From positions 2,480,001 to 2,544,000 of the forward strand of contig OX421964.1 of the NCBI GenBank assembly GCA_949128115.1: a stretch of DNA of 64,000 nt, read 5' to 3'. Below are positions 55,172 through 64,000 of the stretch, piece after piece; position 1 is the stretch's first letter, and each line of letters opens with the position of its first letter. The notes beneath the pieces were generated by a model. The model had not been told where the DNA came from and did no database searches. It saw only the letters and a program-made list of their open reading frames with translations. Made by a program: the position numbers and the translations under genes. This stretch comes from Anaspis maculata. Taxonomy: Eukaryota > Arthropoda > Insecta > Coleoptera > Scraptiidae.

Positions 55172-56450
55172 AGTCGCCACAAAAAAATACATCTATTGTG
55201 TATAATCTTGAGTTGATTGTATAACGTTGTGCATCCTTGTACCTACTGTATCGTGTTGGAAGAATTTTTCATACAATTTATAGTGACATATCTATGGCTG
55301 AATATTTAGTTTAGAAAACATTAATAGGTTCAGAACAATAATTGGTTGGATATGTTGTTACAGTTTTGTTTGGAACTGCCTCTCATGATTGTGCAATTTG
55401 CTCTCAAGTGCAATATTCCCGTGTCTTATTGATAATAATTCACATGATGATAATAATTATTGAGAACACATTTTGTTGATAGCCTTGCACAAATCTATCT
55501 TGTTGTCATTCCAGAACCAAATTGTGCAATACACTTCTACAATACATTGTGTAGTTTTTTTTCACAAATCAGTGTGTTCACTGTTCATATTTCTTGAGTT
55601 GATCACTCCGCATACTTCAAACGTCGGTCACTTATTCCCTTAGATTTTCCTGTAAAACTATAAAAAGATTGTGCAGTGATCTGTGATTATGCTGTCCAGA
55701 TATCAGATAACGGAAGACAATATAACATAGTGATTGGTTAGTGCCTGCCTATTTCCTGAAAGTTTCAGAACTCAATTTAGAACTTGATCATACCATTCCA
55801 TCTACCATTTTCACTCAAGGACGGCATTTCCTCAGCTGCAGAGCGAAAGAGTCCCAGATAGATTCTTGTACCGTGAATTTCTGTCGAATCTGTGCAGCTG
55901 AAAATGAAACAGAACAGTAAGTTCTGCAAATTTGGACTTGCAAGTGAATGATGGTCTTTTTCGGAAGATATAAAAATTTTGAAAAAAAAAAACCGAAGTT
56001 TCTTGATTTTCAGGGTTTTGAAATATATATGCATTTTCATTCTTGATTATAAAAAGATAACCCTTCTTTTTTTTTGATTCTCCAACTCCACTGGCTTTCA
56101 TGGAACCAACGTTTAAAAGAAAACTAGGAAATGCTGTCCTCAATGCAGTATTCTACTGAAACCTGAGACATAACGCTGACATGAGAAGCCGTGTAATGAT
56201 CAATTCATTGTTTGTGCTCCGAAAATTGATAGTCGTTAACCTTTTGCTCATCGGAAAGTAAGTACCTAGCCATACCACATCAAATTAATGAATTATTCTG
56301 GTTTAATTATTGACGTTTCAATACGTTCCACATCATGCAATCAATATCAAACGAACAAAAATATGATCCAGTGTCAAGAATAAAGGGTTTCGCAGGGCTG
56401 AGAGCTCACCTCTCACAACTGCCTAAAAAGAAATTTCTTCTTTATTAAAG
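55172..56450. other. 3' flank of OR F
   Basis: Non-coding sequence shared with flanks of E and with 21400-21950. Contains short A runs and AT-rich stretches only. Confidence 0.45.
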
Positions 56451-57439
56451 CCAGGTGGAAGGTCGAGAAGAACACAGCGAAGTTTGGTAACGTTTTATTA
56501 AGCTCACACATAACTTGCACAATAGACATCCAAGACTCTAGCGATAAACTTTTCTACAACACGTATCAGTTACTCGTAAATTTGAACACAAAAAAAGAAG
56601 TCGGGCAGAGCCGATGGCCGCAGATAGAAAATCGATTGATCGACTCCCGTTCATCTCTGGATTCTGCCATAGTACTCATTGGATCGTCATTTGGTCACAT
56701 GGGACCGCGCATTGACTTGTAGATCGCCGACGCCGCAAGGAAAAATTCGTTGAGAGAAACCGCTGAGTCGACGCTGCTCTTTTCCGGTTGCCGAGAGCTG
56801 GGGCTTCGTTCTCCATGCTGAAATGCAAAATCGTCCACTCTTTCCTGTCCGTTGCCGCTAGCGGCGGCGTCTCTTTCTTTCTCTGATCGTACGGACCGGA
56901 TAGAACAATAAATGCCATCTGCTATACATCAAAAATTGTTTTGTAACAACCAAATACCCAAATTCTCAATTCATTGACAACGCACTTTCATTGTATCACT
57001 TAAGATCAAACCTGCGTTCCTTCTATCAGAGCCCGCTCTAGTTGAGAATTCCTTTGATCACACGGTAGACCGGCCGACACCTTAGGATCTTCTCCATCTT
57101 ATTGGCAGCGCTGACGACGGTCGATGGTGACAGATGGTTGGCTCAGCTTGAAGTTGTGAGTTCACCTGTGACTCACTCAATTGACAGCCTAGAAAAAATT
57201 CTGACGCTAGAGATCGGTTGGCTCGAGATAGGCTTAATACTGAACAGTTTGGAGACTACTTGAACACACTGATTGAAGGAACTGAATTGCTATGGCTCAG
57301 TAGCATCGAGTCTCTGTCAGACGGTCATTGAATTCATACTTGTCACTGAAAAGTGGTGGCTCATTTTCACCATTCTCATCAAACTCTGTTTGGGATCATG
57401 AAAAGATGGGCAAAAAATCTTGTGGATGCTACACACTCC
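56451..57439. other. Intergenic, no gene recognised
   Basis: A locally GC-richer patch around 56620-56890 yields an 80-residue minus-strand frame with no recognisable content. Otherwise AT-rich. Confidence 0.35.
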
Positions 57440-57720
57440 CTTTCTTCGGAAAAAATGAAACGCCGCGTCGGACTTTTTTTTCTGACATTTGAAGAGGTTC
57501 TTGGATTTTTTGCTTCTTTCTGTTTGTCGACTGATTCACACCCATTCATTCCTACTCCTGAATCTAAAGATCACTTAGACCTAAACTATCATATTTACAC
57601 TATTCACAAAAAGGTGAAAGTCAACTTCGTGGCTGGCAATCGAGGAAAACAACTAAGCGTACTGATACCTCCATTGGCTGCTCGAAAATAAGATTTCAGC
57701 CAGTATGACCTTTCCAACCA
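57440..57720. repeat. Dispersed repeat, second copy of 51720-51975
   Basis: See 51720-51975. It carries a short open frame that is not shared intact with the other copy, so coding is unlikely. Confidence 0.55.
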
Positions 57721-58039
57721 TTTGGCGAAACAGCTTCACGAACAAGCAGAATTCTGGTTGTACAGCTTGAGCGCGAATAACCAGCGAAAAGCTCGAGCAG
57801 ATAGTGGTATTCTGAAAGATACTACAGAGCTTCAATACGTACACTTGGCAGCGAAAATAGCGCCCACTTGGTTTATAAGGAAGACGACTGTTTGTTTGGC
57901 CTGCTCTACCATAATAGGTAATAGTAGCACTTGAGATAAATACAGCAATGCTACCCTTATGACAATTATATTGCCCTTTAATAAACCATTTAAACGTTCA
58001 ACAATGGTAACTGCCGACAGAAACCGGAATGAGCAAACT

Positions 58040-59950
58040 CCAGCCACAATTTAGCAATTTTCCACTACAATTCTGGAAGTGTCTTCATCAAAATTTCACA
58101 ATATCTACCTTCTAGCAAAGATTCTAGCAGTTCCTACCGAAATCTTCAAAGTTCCAGCGATTTCCAGCGACCGTTTAGCCATTTTCAACAACAATTGAAC
58201 AGGTTTGAGCAAAATATTCTTCTTGGCGACAATTTAGCATCATTCAACAAAAATTTAGAATTGTTTTGCACGAATTCAGCAAGTTTCAGCTGAAGCTTAG
58301 CAGTTCGCAACAAAAATCCAGTCGCTTTTAGCGAGATACAGCAATTGTAAGCAACAATTCAACAAACTAAAAACTTTTCAGTGAAATTCAGCAATTTTTA
58401 AATAATTTCAGCAAATGCGTAGCAAAAGTCAATGATTTCCACTATTTTCAGCTACTTACAACAAAAATTGGAAATCGCAGCAAAGTTTAGCTACAATTCC
58501 GCAAATTTCAACAACAAGTCAGCCAATTATAGCAGAATTCAGCAAGTTTGAATAACAATCTAGCACTTTTCAGCAACAATTTACCAATTGTCAAGAAAAC
58601 TTTGAAACGTTTCGAAAAATTCCAGCAGTTTTTAGTTTCAATTGAGCAATTCTAAATGAAAAAGCATAGACAGAAATTGAGCAATTTCTAACAACAGTTC
58701 AGTAGTTTCCAACCAAAATTAGCAAATTTATTCGAAATTCAGCAAGTTTCAGCAATAGTTCCGCAATTTACAACCCAGATTCAGCAAGTTTCAACAAAAC
58801 TCTGCAATTTCAACAACAATCTGTTCAATCTTTCGGCAACAGATCAGCCATTCTCAATTGAAGTACTGCATTCTGCAAGCTCCAGCAAAATTCAGGAATT
58901 ATTAGCAACAATAGACCATTTATTTTGAATCGACATCTAACAGCAACTTTTAGTAGAATGCAGCATTTTGCAGCAATTTACAGCAATAAATTAGTCAGTT
59001 TCAACAAAATAATCAAATTCCAGCAACAATTCAGCAATTTCCGATCACGAATTAGCAAGTTGACTAACCAAGTTGATAAACTTAAGCAACATTTGCAACA
59101 TTCAGCAACTGTTCAGCACAAATGTAACAAGTTTTAGTTTTGCAAGTTCCAGCAAACAGTCAACAATTTTCAGCAACACCTGAGCAATGCAGCAGAAGCA
59201 AAAAACAAACAAAAATTCAGTCATTTTTACCACAAAGATATGATATTTTAGCAAACATGTAGCAAGTTTTAGCAAAAGTTAAGCAAGTTTCAGCATCAAT
59301 GTAGCTATTTTGTGAGCATTTAGGAAGTTTTAGCAAACAGTTCTCAGCAAAAACTCACATATTTCGACAAGGATTTAGCAAGATTTATAGCAGTTTTCAG
59401 CAATTTAGAATAAAACTTTGAAAAGTGTCATCAACAATCCAGCAACTTTTTGGAAAAGATAATTTCCAACCAAAATTCAGCAAGTTCTAGCAAATTTCAG
59501 CTAAATTCAGCAATTTTGGACGAGTTATTGGCAAATTTTGGCGAGATACAACAATTTTCAGCAAAATTCAGCAATTTTCAATCAATGGTGTGGTAGTTAG
59601 CGCGTTCGACTACACAGATTTTCGCCTCGAAAACAAGCTTCTTGGTTAAGTTGGAATGCTTGCTAAATGCAAGACGCGCCGTGTGTCGCATAGCACGTAA
59701 AATACGCACGATGGTGCCGACCCCATGCGATGTTGGTGGTCGTTAAAAATCCCTACCCCGTGTTGGAACACACAGAGGTTCGGCAAAATTTCCGGATTTC
59801 CGGTATAGTGGAGGAAAGCATTTACCGGCGTCGGTGTTAGGCCTCGTTGCGGAAATAGGCCGACGTTAAATGAACGAATAAAAAAAAAAACAATATTTAG
59901 AAAAAATCAGCAATTTTCAATCAAAACTTGGCAAGTTCGAAAAAATTTTA
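58040..59950. repeat. AT-rich minisatellite of CAGCAA/AATTCAGCAA-type units, interrupted by a SINE
   Basis: Loosely periodic (about 10-14 nt) units such as TTTCAGCAA, AATTCAGCAATTT and TAGCAAGTTTCAGCA run from about 58040 to 59585 and resume at 59895. Too degenerate for a precise unit. No coding frame. Confidence 0.7.
59587..59893 (+). mobile_element. tRNA-derived SINE with poly-A tail
   Basis: Begins GGTGTGGTAGTTAGCGCGTT, resembling a pol III A box (TGGTAGTTAGCGC), with GTTCGACTAC-like B-box sequence close by, then a GC-richer body with no frame and a tail GAACGAATAAAAAAAAAA. It interrupts the AT-rich minisatellite. Internal A and B boxes would drive transcription by RNA polymerase III; the head is only loosely tRNA-like. 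Confidence 0.6.
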
Positions 59951-60124
59951 AACTAATTCAAATTTATATCACAAATTTAAAGTTTGAAAAATTTATTAAT
60001 ATTACAAATTTTTTTTTTTTTTTTTTTTTTTATTGACTTTTAAAGATACATCAATCACCTGGATTATTAGTACCTTGGTACTGTGCTATTCGTATTCTAT
60101 GATAATTGTATAATATAATACATG

Positions 60125-61924
60125 TTAAATTAGTGTTTCTAATTTAGATAATTTGACAAATTCTATGATTTTGTTAGGGTCTGCAAAAATATCTTCTGTT
60201 GGTCCTGGTAGGTGGGCTTTTTCTCGTTCTCGTTGATACTTCAAACAATCTGTTAGAATGTGTAGTACGGTCGTTCTGGTGTTGCAGAGTTCGCAGACTG
60301 GTGGTTCTGTTTTTTCCATCAGAAACGAGTGTGTGAGGCGGGTATGACCTATTCTCAATCGGTTTTGTATGACGTCATGCCTTCGATTAGATAAAACTGT
60401 GGTAGTGATTGGTATTTTGATGGAGTTCCACTTGGTTGCTACATTCTTTTTGATTAAGTTTATGGTGTCTTCGAGAGTTGTGATAAGATGGAGGGTTCCC
60501 GTGGAGGCGCTGGTGTTTGCTTCTTGATCCGCTTCCTCGTTGCCTTCGATTCCAACATGGGATGGGACCCATAAGAATTGTATTGACTTCCCTTGTTCGC
60601 TCAGGTGGTACAGTTTCTTGTGGATTCTATTGATGATGGTGTTTCTGCTGTAGGGTTGTTGGATGCCATGCATTGAGCTGAGGGAGTCTGAGATTATGAT
60701 GTGTAGTTGGTCTTCTGAGGTTGATATGTATTTTAGAGCTTGGAGGATCGCGAACAGTTCTCCTGTGTATATGCTGTTGGATGGTGAGAGTTTGTTTCCT
60801 GATTTGTGATTATAGGTAACGAATGCTGATCCAACGGATTCGTCACTCTTGGAGGCATCGGTATAGGTTTCCTTGTAGTCTGCGTATTTGTGTAGAACTT
60901 CTGTGGCTTCTTGTTTGAGTATTTGTGGGTGTGTGTCTTTTTTGGTAAATTTGGTGAGCTCAAGGTTTATAGTGGGTTGAGGTGTTGTCCAGGGGGCATG
61001 TGGATGTTTTGGGTATGGTGTTATGTTTGGGATTTGTAACTGGTATTCGATTAAAGACCTGTGGAGTTGGGTGTCTAGTGATGGGGGGCAGTTTTTTATT
61101 TGGGAGGGTTTTGCCGAGATTGGGTAGAAAGACTTATACGCTGGGTGCCTCTTATCGTAGTGGACTTTGTGTGCATAAATGAGTAACGTTTTGCTTCTCA
61201 CGATGTCAAGTGGGGGCTCGTTCACCAGGCTTTGCAGTCGGTTGATTGGACTTGTTCTGAAGGCTCCGGTAGCAAGTCGAAAGGCTGAGTTTTGAGTGCT
61301 GTTCAATGACTGTAGGATCTTTGGTTTTGCTGATCCGTACACTATACTGCTGTAGTTGATTTTAGATAGGATGAGTGATTTGTAAAGGACTATCAAAGTG
61401 CTTCTGTCGCTACCCCAGTCAAGGTTTGAGAGAGTTTTCATTATATTAAGCCTTCTCGAGCATTCATTCTTCAGTTGAGAGATGTGCGATTTCCATGTTA
61501 GTCTTCTGTCGAACGTTACTCCTAAGAATTTTACTTCTTGGACGGTGGGGATTTTTGTCCCATGTAAAAATAGGTCTGGAGGTGTGTAGTTGTTCAGTCT
61601 GTCGAATCTTATACATTTAGTTTTTTCTGGTGAAAAGCGGAATCCTGTATGTGTAGACCAATCTTCCAATTTTGTAAGTGTTTTTTGGAGTAAATCTTGT
61701 GTAGTTTTTTCATTTTTTCCCCTGTAGTAGATGCAAAGATCGTCAACGTAGAGAGATGTCATTATGGGTGGTTGAATTTGTTTTGTGACGCTGTCTATAG
61801 CTATAAGGAAAAGTGTAGTGCTTAGGACTGCCCCTTGGGGTACGCCATTTTTTTGTTGGAAAGTTGTAGATAAGATTCCGTTTAGCTTCACTTTAAAAGA
61901 TCTGTCGGTTAGAAAGTTTTCCAC
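60125..61924 (-). CDS. Non-LTR ORF2, reverse transcriptase (C-half) and RNase H
   Basis: 599-residue frame continuing ORF2 after the frameshift. RT: GVPQGAVLSTTLFLIAIDSV, then TSLYVDDLCIYYRG (catalytic YVDD), RFSPEKTKCIRFDR, VKFLGVTFDRRLTWKSHISQ. RNase H: ETYTDASKSDESVGSAFVTY (Asp), SIYTGELFAILQALKYI (Glu), IIISDSLSSMHGI (Asp), WVPSHVGIEGNEEADQEA (His/Asp). The C-terminus has the cysteine-containing VCELCNTRTTVLHILTDCLK motif common in these elements. Copies its RNA at nicked target DNA. Confidence 0.88.
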   Translation of the reverse strand: MENFLTDRSFKVKLNGILSTTFQQKNGVPQGAVLSTTLFLIAIDSVTKQIQPPIMTSLYVDDLCIYYRGKNEKTTQDLLQKTLTKLEDWSTHTGFRFSPEKTKCIRFDRLNNYTPPDLFLHGTKIPTVQEVKFLGVTFDRRLTWKSHISQLKNECSRRLNIMKTLSNLDWGSDRSTLIVLYKSLILSKINYSSIVYGSAKPKILQSLNSTQNSAFRLATGAFRTSPINRLQSLVNEPPLDIVRSKTLLIYAHKVHYDKRHPAYKSFYPISAKPSQIKNCPPSLDTQLHRSLIEYQLQIPNITPYPKHPHAPWTTPQPTINLELTKFTKKDTHPQILKQEATEVLHKYADYKETYTDASKSDESVGSAFVTYNHKSGNKLSPSNSIYTGELFAILQALKYISTSEDQLHIIISDSLSSMHGIQQPYSRNTIINRIHKKLYHLSEQGKSIQFLWVPSHVGIEGNEEADQEANTSASTGTLHLITTLEDTINLIKKNVATKWNSIKIPITTTVLSNRRHDVIQNRLRIGHTRLTHSFLMEKTEPPVCELCNTRTTVLHILTDCLKYQREREKAHLPGPTEDIFADPNKIIEFVKLSKLETLI

Positions 61925-61927
61925 ATA

Positions 61928-63815
61928 GTACCTATATGATGTTTCCGTTTAGACCGTAGCTTTTCATGGTTTTCAAGATGTTATATTTCCAAGTAGTATC
62001 ATAGGCTTTTTGTAGGTCGAAAAAGATTGCTGTCAGGTGTTGTTTTTCTTTAAATGCGTTTATGATTTCGGTTTGTAGATTGACTAGTTGGTCTGTTGTG
62101 CTGCGGTGCTGTCTGAAGCCACTTTGAGCCGCAGAGATAAGTTGTTTGTCTTCGAGGTACCATAGCAGTCGTTTGTTTATCATCTTTTCTAGGGTTTTGC
62201 ATATGCAGGAGGTGAGGGCAATTGGTCTGTAGTTTGCTGGGTCTGTTTTCTTTTTTCCAGGTTTCAAGATTGGAGTGATGGTTGCTTTTTTCCATGATTC
62301 TGGGAAGACGTGGTGTGTCCAGATGAGGTTGTATAGCTTGAGGAGGTAGTGCTGAGTTTCTGAAGGAAGGTTTTTTATTAGCTGGAAGGGTATGTTGTCT
62401 GGACCAGGACTGGTGTTTTTGCAAGAGTTTAAAGCAGACTGGAGTTCCCAAAGGGAGAAAGGGTTGTTGATTGAGTCGTTGATGTTGTTGTCATTCATTT
62501 CTAGGGCTTCTGTTTCTGTCAAGTTTTTGTGGTGTAGAAATTCAGGAGTGTACTGGTTGTCACTGAATGTGTCTTCGAAGGTCTTCCCCATGGTATTTGC
62601 AATGTCTTGGTGGTCTGTGACTGTGATTCCGTTTGTTTCTAGTGCTGAAATTGTGTGGTAGTGGTGGGAGCCTCTTACTCTCTTGATTTTACTCCAGACC
62701 TCAGTGAGTGGTGTAGAGCTGCTAATAGAAGATACGTAATCTTGCCAGGATTTTCTTTTGCTTTCTTTGATGGTTCTTTGTGCGACTGCTCTTCTTTTTT
62801 TGAATTCAATTAGATTTTCGAGTGTCGAGTGTTTTTTGAATTTGTTGAACGCTTTTTTCTTTTCTTTGATGGTGTTCTCGCATTCCATGTTCCACCAAGG
62901 TACGGGTTTTGTTTTGGTTATTGGTTTGTGTTTTGGGATGCTTGCTTCTGCTGCTGTAGTGATAAGTGTGGTGAATTCGTCAATCAGTATGTCTATATTG
63001 GTAGATGGAGAGGGTTCATCATGGTTTTGGAATTTCAAAAGTTCTTGAAACATCGACCAGTTGGCGTTTTTAAGGTTCCATTTTGGAGTTGTGTTGTTGG
63101 TCATTGGGTGGTGATCGAGTTGTGTTTTGATTTCAATTGGGAAGTGATCGGAACCGTAGAGATCGGGCAAGGGGTCCCAGATAAAGTTTGCTGCTGTTAC
63201 GGGGTCCGAAAATGTCAAATCAATGTTTGTTAATTTCCCAGAAGCAGAGCAGAAATGGGTTGGTTGGGTGTTGTTGAGGAGGATGATGTTGTCGTCATTT
63301 GTTACTTTTTCTATGATGCGGCCTCTGGTATCGGTGTGCTCTGAGCCCCAGAGAATGTTGTGTGCATTAAAGTCTCCTGTTAGTATGAATGGTTGTTGTA
63401 GTTGTTCAATTATGTGTCGTATGTCTTCATCTTTGAATTTTTTATTGGGGGCGATGTAGATGTTGCAAATTGTGAGGTGGTTTTTATTAGTAATTTTGAC
63501 TGCTACGGCTTCCATGTTTGTGATAAGGGGTACTTCTTCTGCTGTGTTTCTATTGTGAACGAGGATGGCAACACCTCCGCTTGCGTGCTCTTCGTTTCTT
63601 CGATCTAGGCGGAAAATTTCGTAGTTGCGAAGATTGAATGTTTTGTTGGGTTTGAAGTGTGTTTCCTGTATGGCTAAGATGTCAGGGTCGTGGTCTCGAA
63701 GGAGTTTTTGTAAGTATTTGTATCGGGTAATTAACCCGTTACAGTTCCATTGTAGTTCTTTGAATTTTATGGTTGGTTTTCTTCTGTGTCTGATTGGGTT
63801 GGCTTTGGTTGTGTG
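61928..63815 (-). CDS. Non-LTR ORF2, APE endonuclease and RT N-half
   Basis: The frame is open from 63815 (after TGA at 63818-63816) down to TAG near 61930. Endonuclease: LQWNCNGLITRYKYLQKLL, DPDILAIQETHF (catalytic Glu), GGVAILVHN, FILTGDFNAHNILWG (Asp-Asn), GSDHFPIEI (SDH). RT begins with NIPFQLIKNLPSE, WKKATITPILKPGKKKTD, YRPIALTSCICKTLEKMI, SGFRQHRSTTDQLVN and IFFDLQKAYDTTWKY (catalytic Asp). The start is uncertain: the first ATG in frame is at 63515, inside the endonuclease, so translation probably begins by another route near the ORF1 stop. It overlaps the ORF1 end by 49 nt. Confidence 0.86.
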
Positions 63816-64000
63816 TCAAAAGATTGGCTCTTGATTTTATTCTTGATTCTTGTGAAGCGGTTCTTCATTGATCTGCTGGTTAGTTTGTCGTAGGTGTCGT
63901 CTATCATATTCAGTAATAGATCGATGTTGTCAGTGTATCTTAATGCTTCCGAGGTGATGTTCTTGCTTTGTATGGCGTTTTCGATAAAGCTCTTGAAGCT
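63767..64000 (-). CDS. Non-LTR ORF1, C-terminal 77 residues (partial)
   Basis: Open from the window edge to TAA at 63769-63767. Sequence runs SFIENAIQSKNITSEALRYT, NRFTRIKNKIKSQSF and a Gln/Glu/Pro-rich end. No zinc knuckles in the visible part. The assignment rests on position just before ORF2 and the overlapping arrangement usual for these elements. Confidence 0.65.
   Translation of the reverse strand, partial: SFKSFIENAIQSKNITSEALRYTDNIDLLLNMIDDTYDKLTSRSMKNRFTRIKNKIKSQSFDTQPKPTQSDTEENQP

Larger units (their letters stand above)
60008..64000 (-). mobile_element. Near-complete non-LTR retrotransposon (I/Jockey-type with RNase H), 5' end off window
   Basis: Minus strand: ORF1 C-terminus (64000-63767), ORF2 with APE endonuclease, RT and RNase H (63815-60125), short 3' UTR and a poly-A tail seen as poly-T at about 60008-60031. 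One frameshift near 61928 is the only visible lesion. Endonuclease plus RNase H suggests the I/R1/Loa group rather than a plain Jockey. Recent insertion is likely given the intact frames. Confidence 0.9.

Noticed and set aside
59587..59660. A true tRNA gene
   Set aside because: Only loosely tRNA-like promoter boxes; no cloverleaf, and a long body with poly-A tail follows, so SINE is preferred.

Overview
This window is eukaryotic, almost certainly an AT-rich insect genome and probably hemipteran (whitefly/planthopper-like; the species is a guess). Coding sequence is split into short exons with GT-AG introns. The only recognisable host gene family is the insect odorant receptor (OR, 7tm_6) family. 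Most of the remaining sequence is transposable elements and tandem repeats. Nothing bacterial (operon, CRISPR array, tRNA cluster) was seen.

Host genes. Six related OR loci form a cluster: A (+, 5' end outside the window, 263-3223), B (-, 9605-12352), C (+, only exons 1-2 at 13554-13834), D (+, 22215-34625, stretched by large insertions), E (+, 40166-42483) and F (+, 52837-55171). All share one exon architecture: a 40-nt first exon, a GC-AG intron of 59-60 nt, a 182-nt exon 2, a 521-nt central exon (524 in A), then exons of 103, 120, 156 and 51-69 nt. Spliced this way, B, D, E and F each give a complete frame of 390, 393, 383 and 395 residues. Downstream of exon 2 lies a former coding stretch of about 40 codons. 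It is deleted in B, broken in C, D and F, and still open in E, as if it had been turned into intron.

Mobile elements by region. Decayed Gypsy pieces on both strands fill 4.1-7.7 kb, and another lies between the head-to-head genes B and C (12.6-13.2 kb). Two relatives of one foldback element sit in an intron of A (1.7-3.1 kb) and immediately after the C fragment (14.0-15.4 kb). A broken DIRS-type tyrosine-recombinase retrotransposon on the minus strand (15.4-21.35 kb) is split by a 2.23-kb LTR-like insertion. Gene D carries a 2.64-kb hAT-like element with a nested 1.45-kb palindrome in intron 2. It also carries a 7.0-kb DIRS element with inverted termini and an internal complementary region in intron 5; that DIRS element itself holds three younger insertions.

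From 44.7 to 51.6 kb come a small MITE, a foldback element with about 395-bp internal tandem units, a 2.5-kb satellite packed with perfect heat-shock-element motifs ending at a TATA-like sequence, a Helitron-like 3' end and an 850-bp palindromic MITE. A short AT-rich minisatellite with an inserted SINE occupies 58.0-59.95 kb. A nearly complete non-LTR retrotransposon (ORF1 C-terminus, endonuclease, reverse transcriptase, RNase H, poly-A end) runs on the minus strand from about 60.01 kb to the window edge.

The picture is a tandemly and invertedly duplicated receptor cluster whose introns and spacers have absorbed layer upon layer of transposons, while the receptor exons stayed open.
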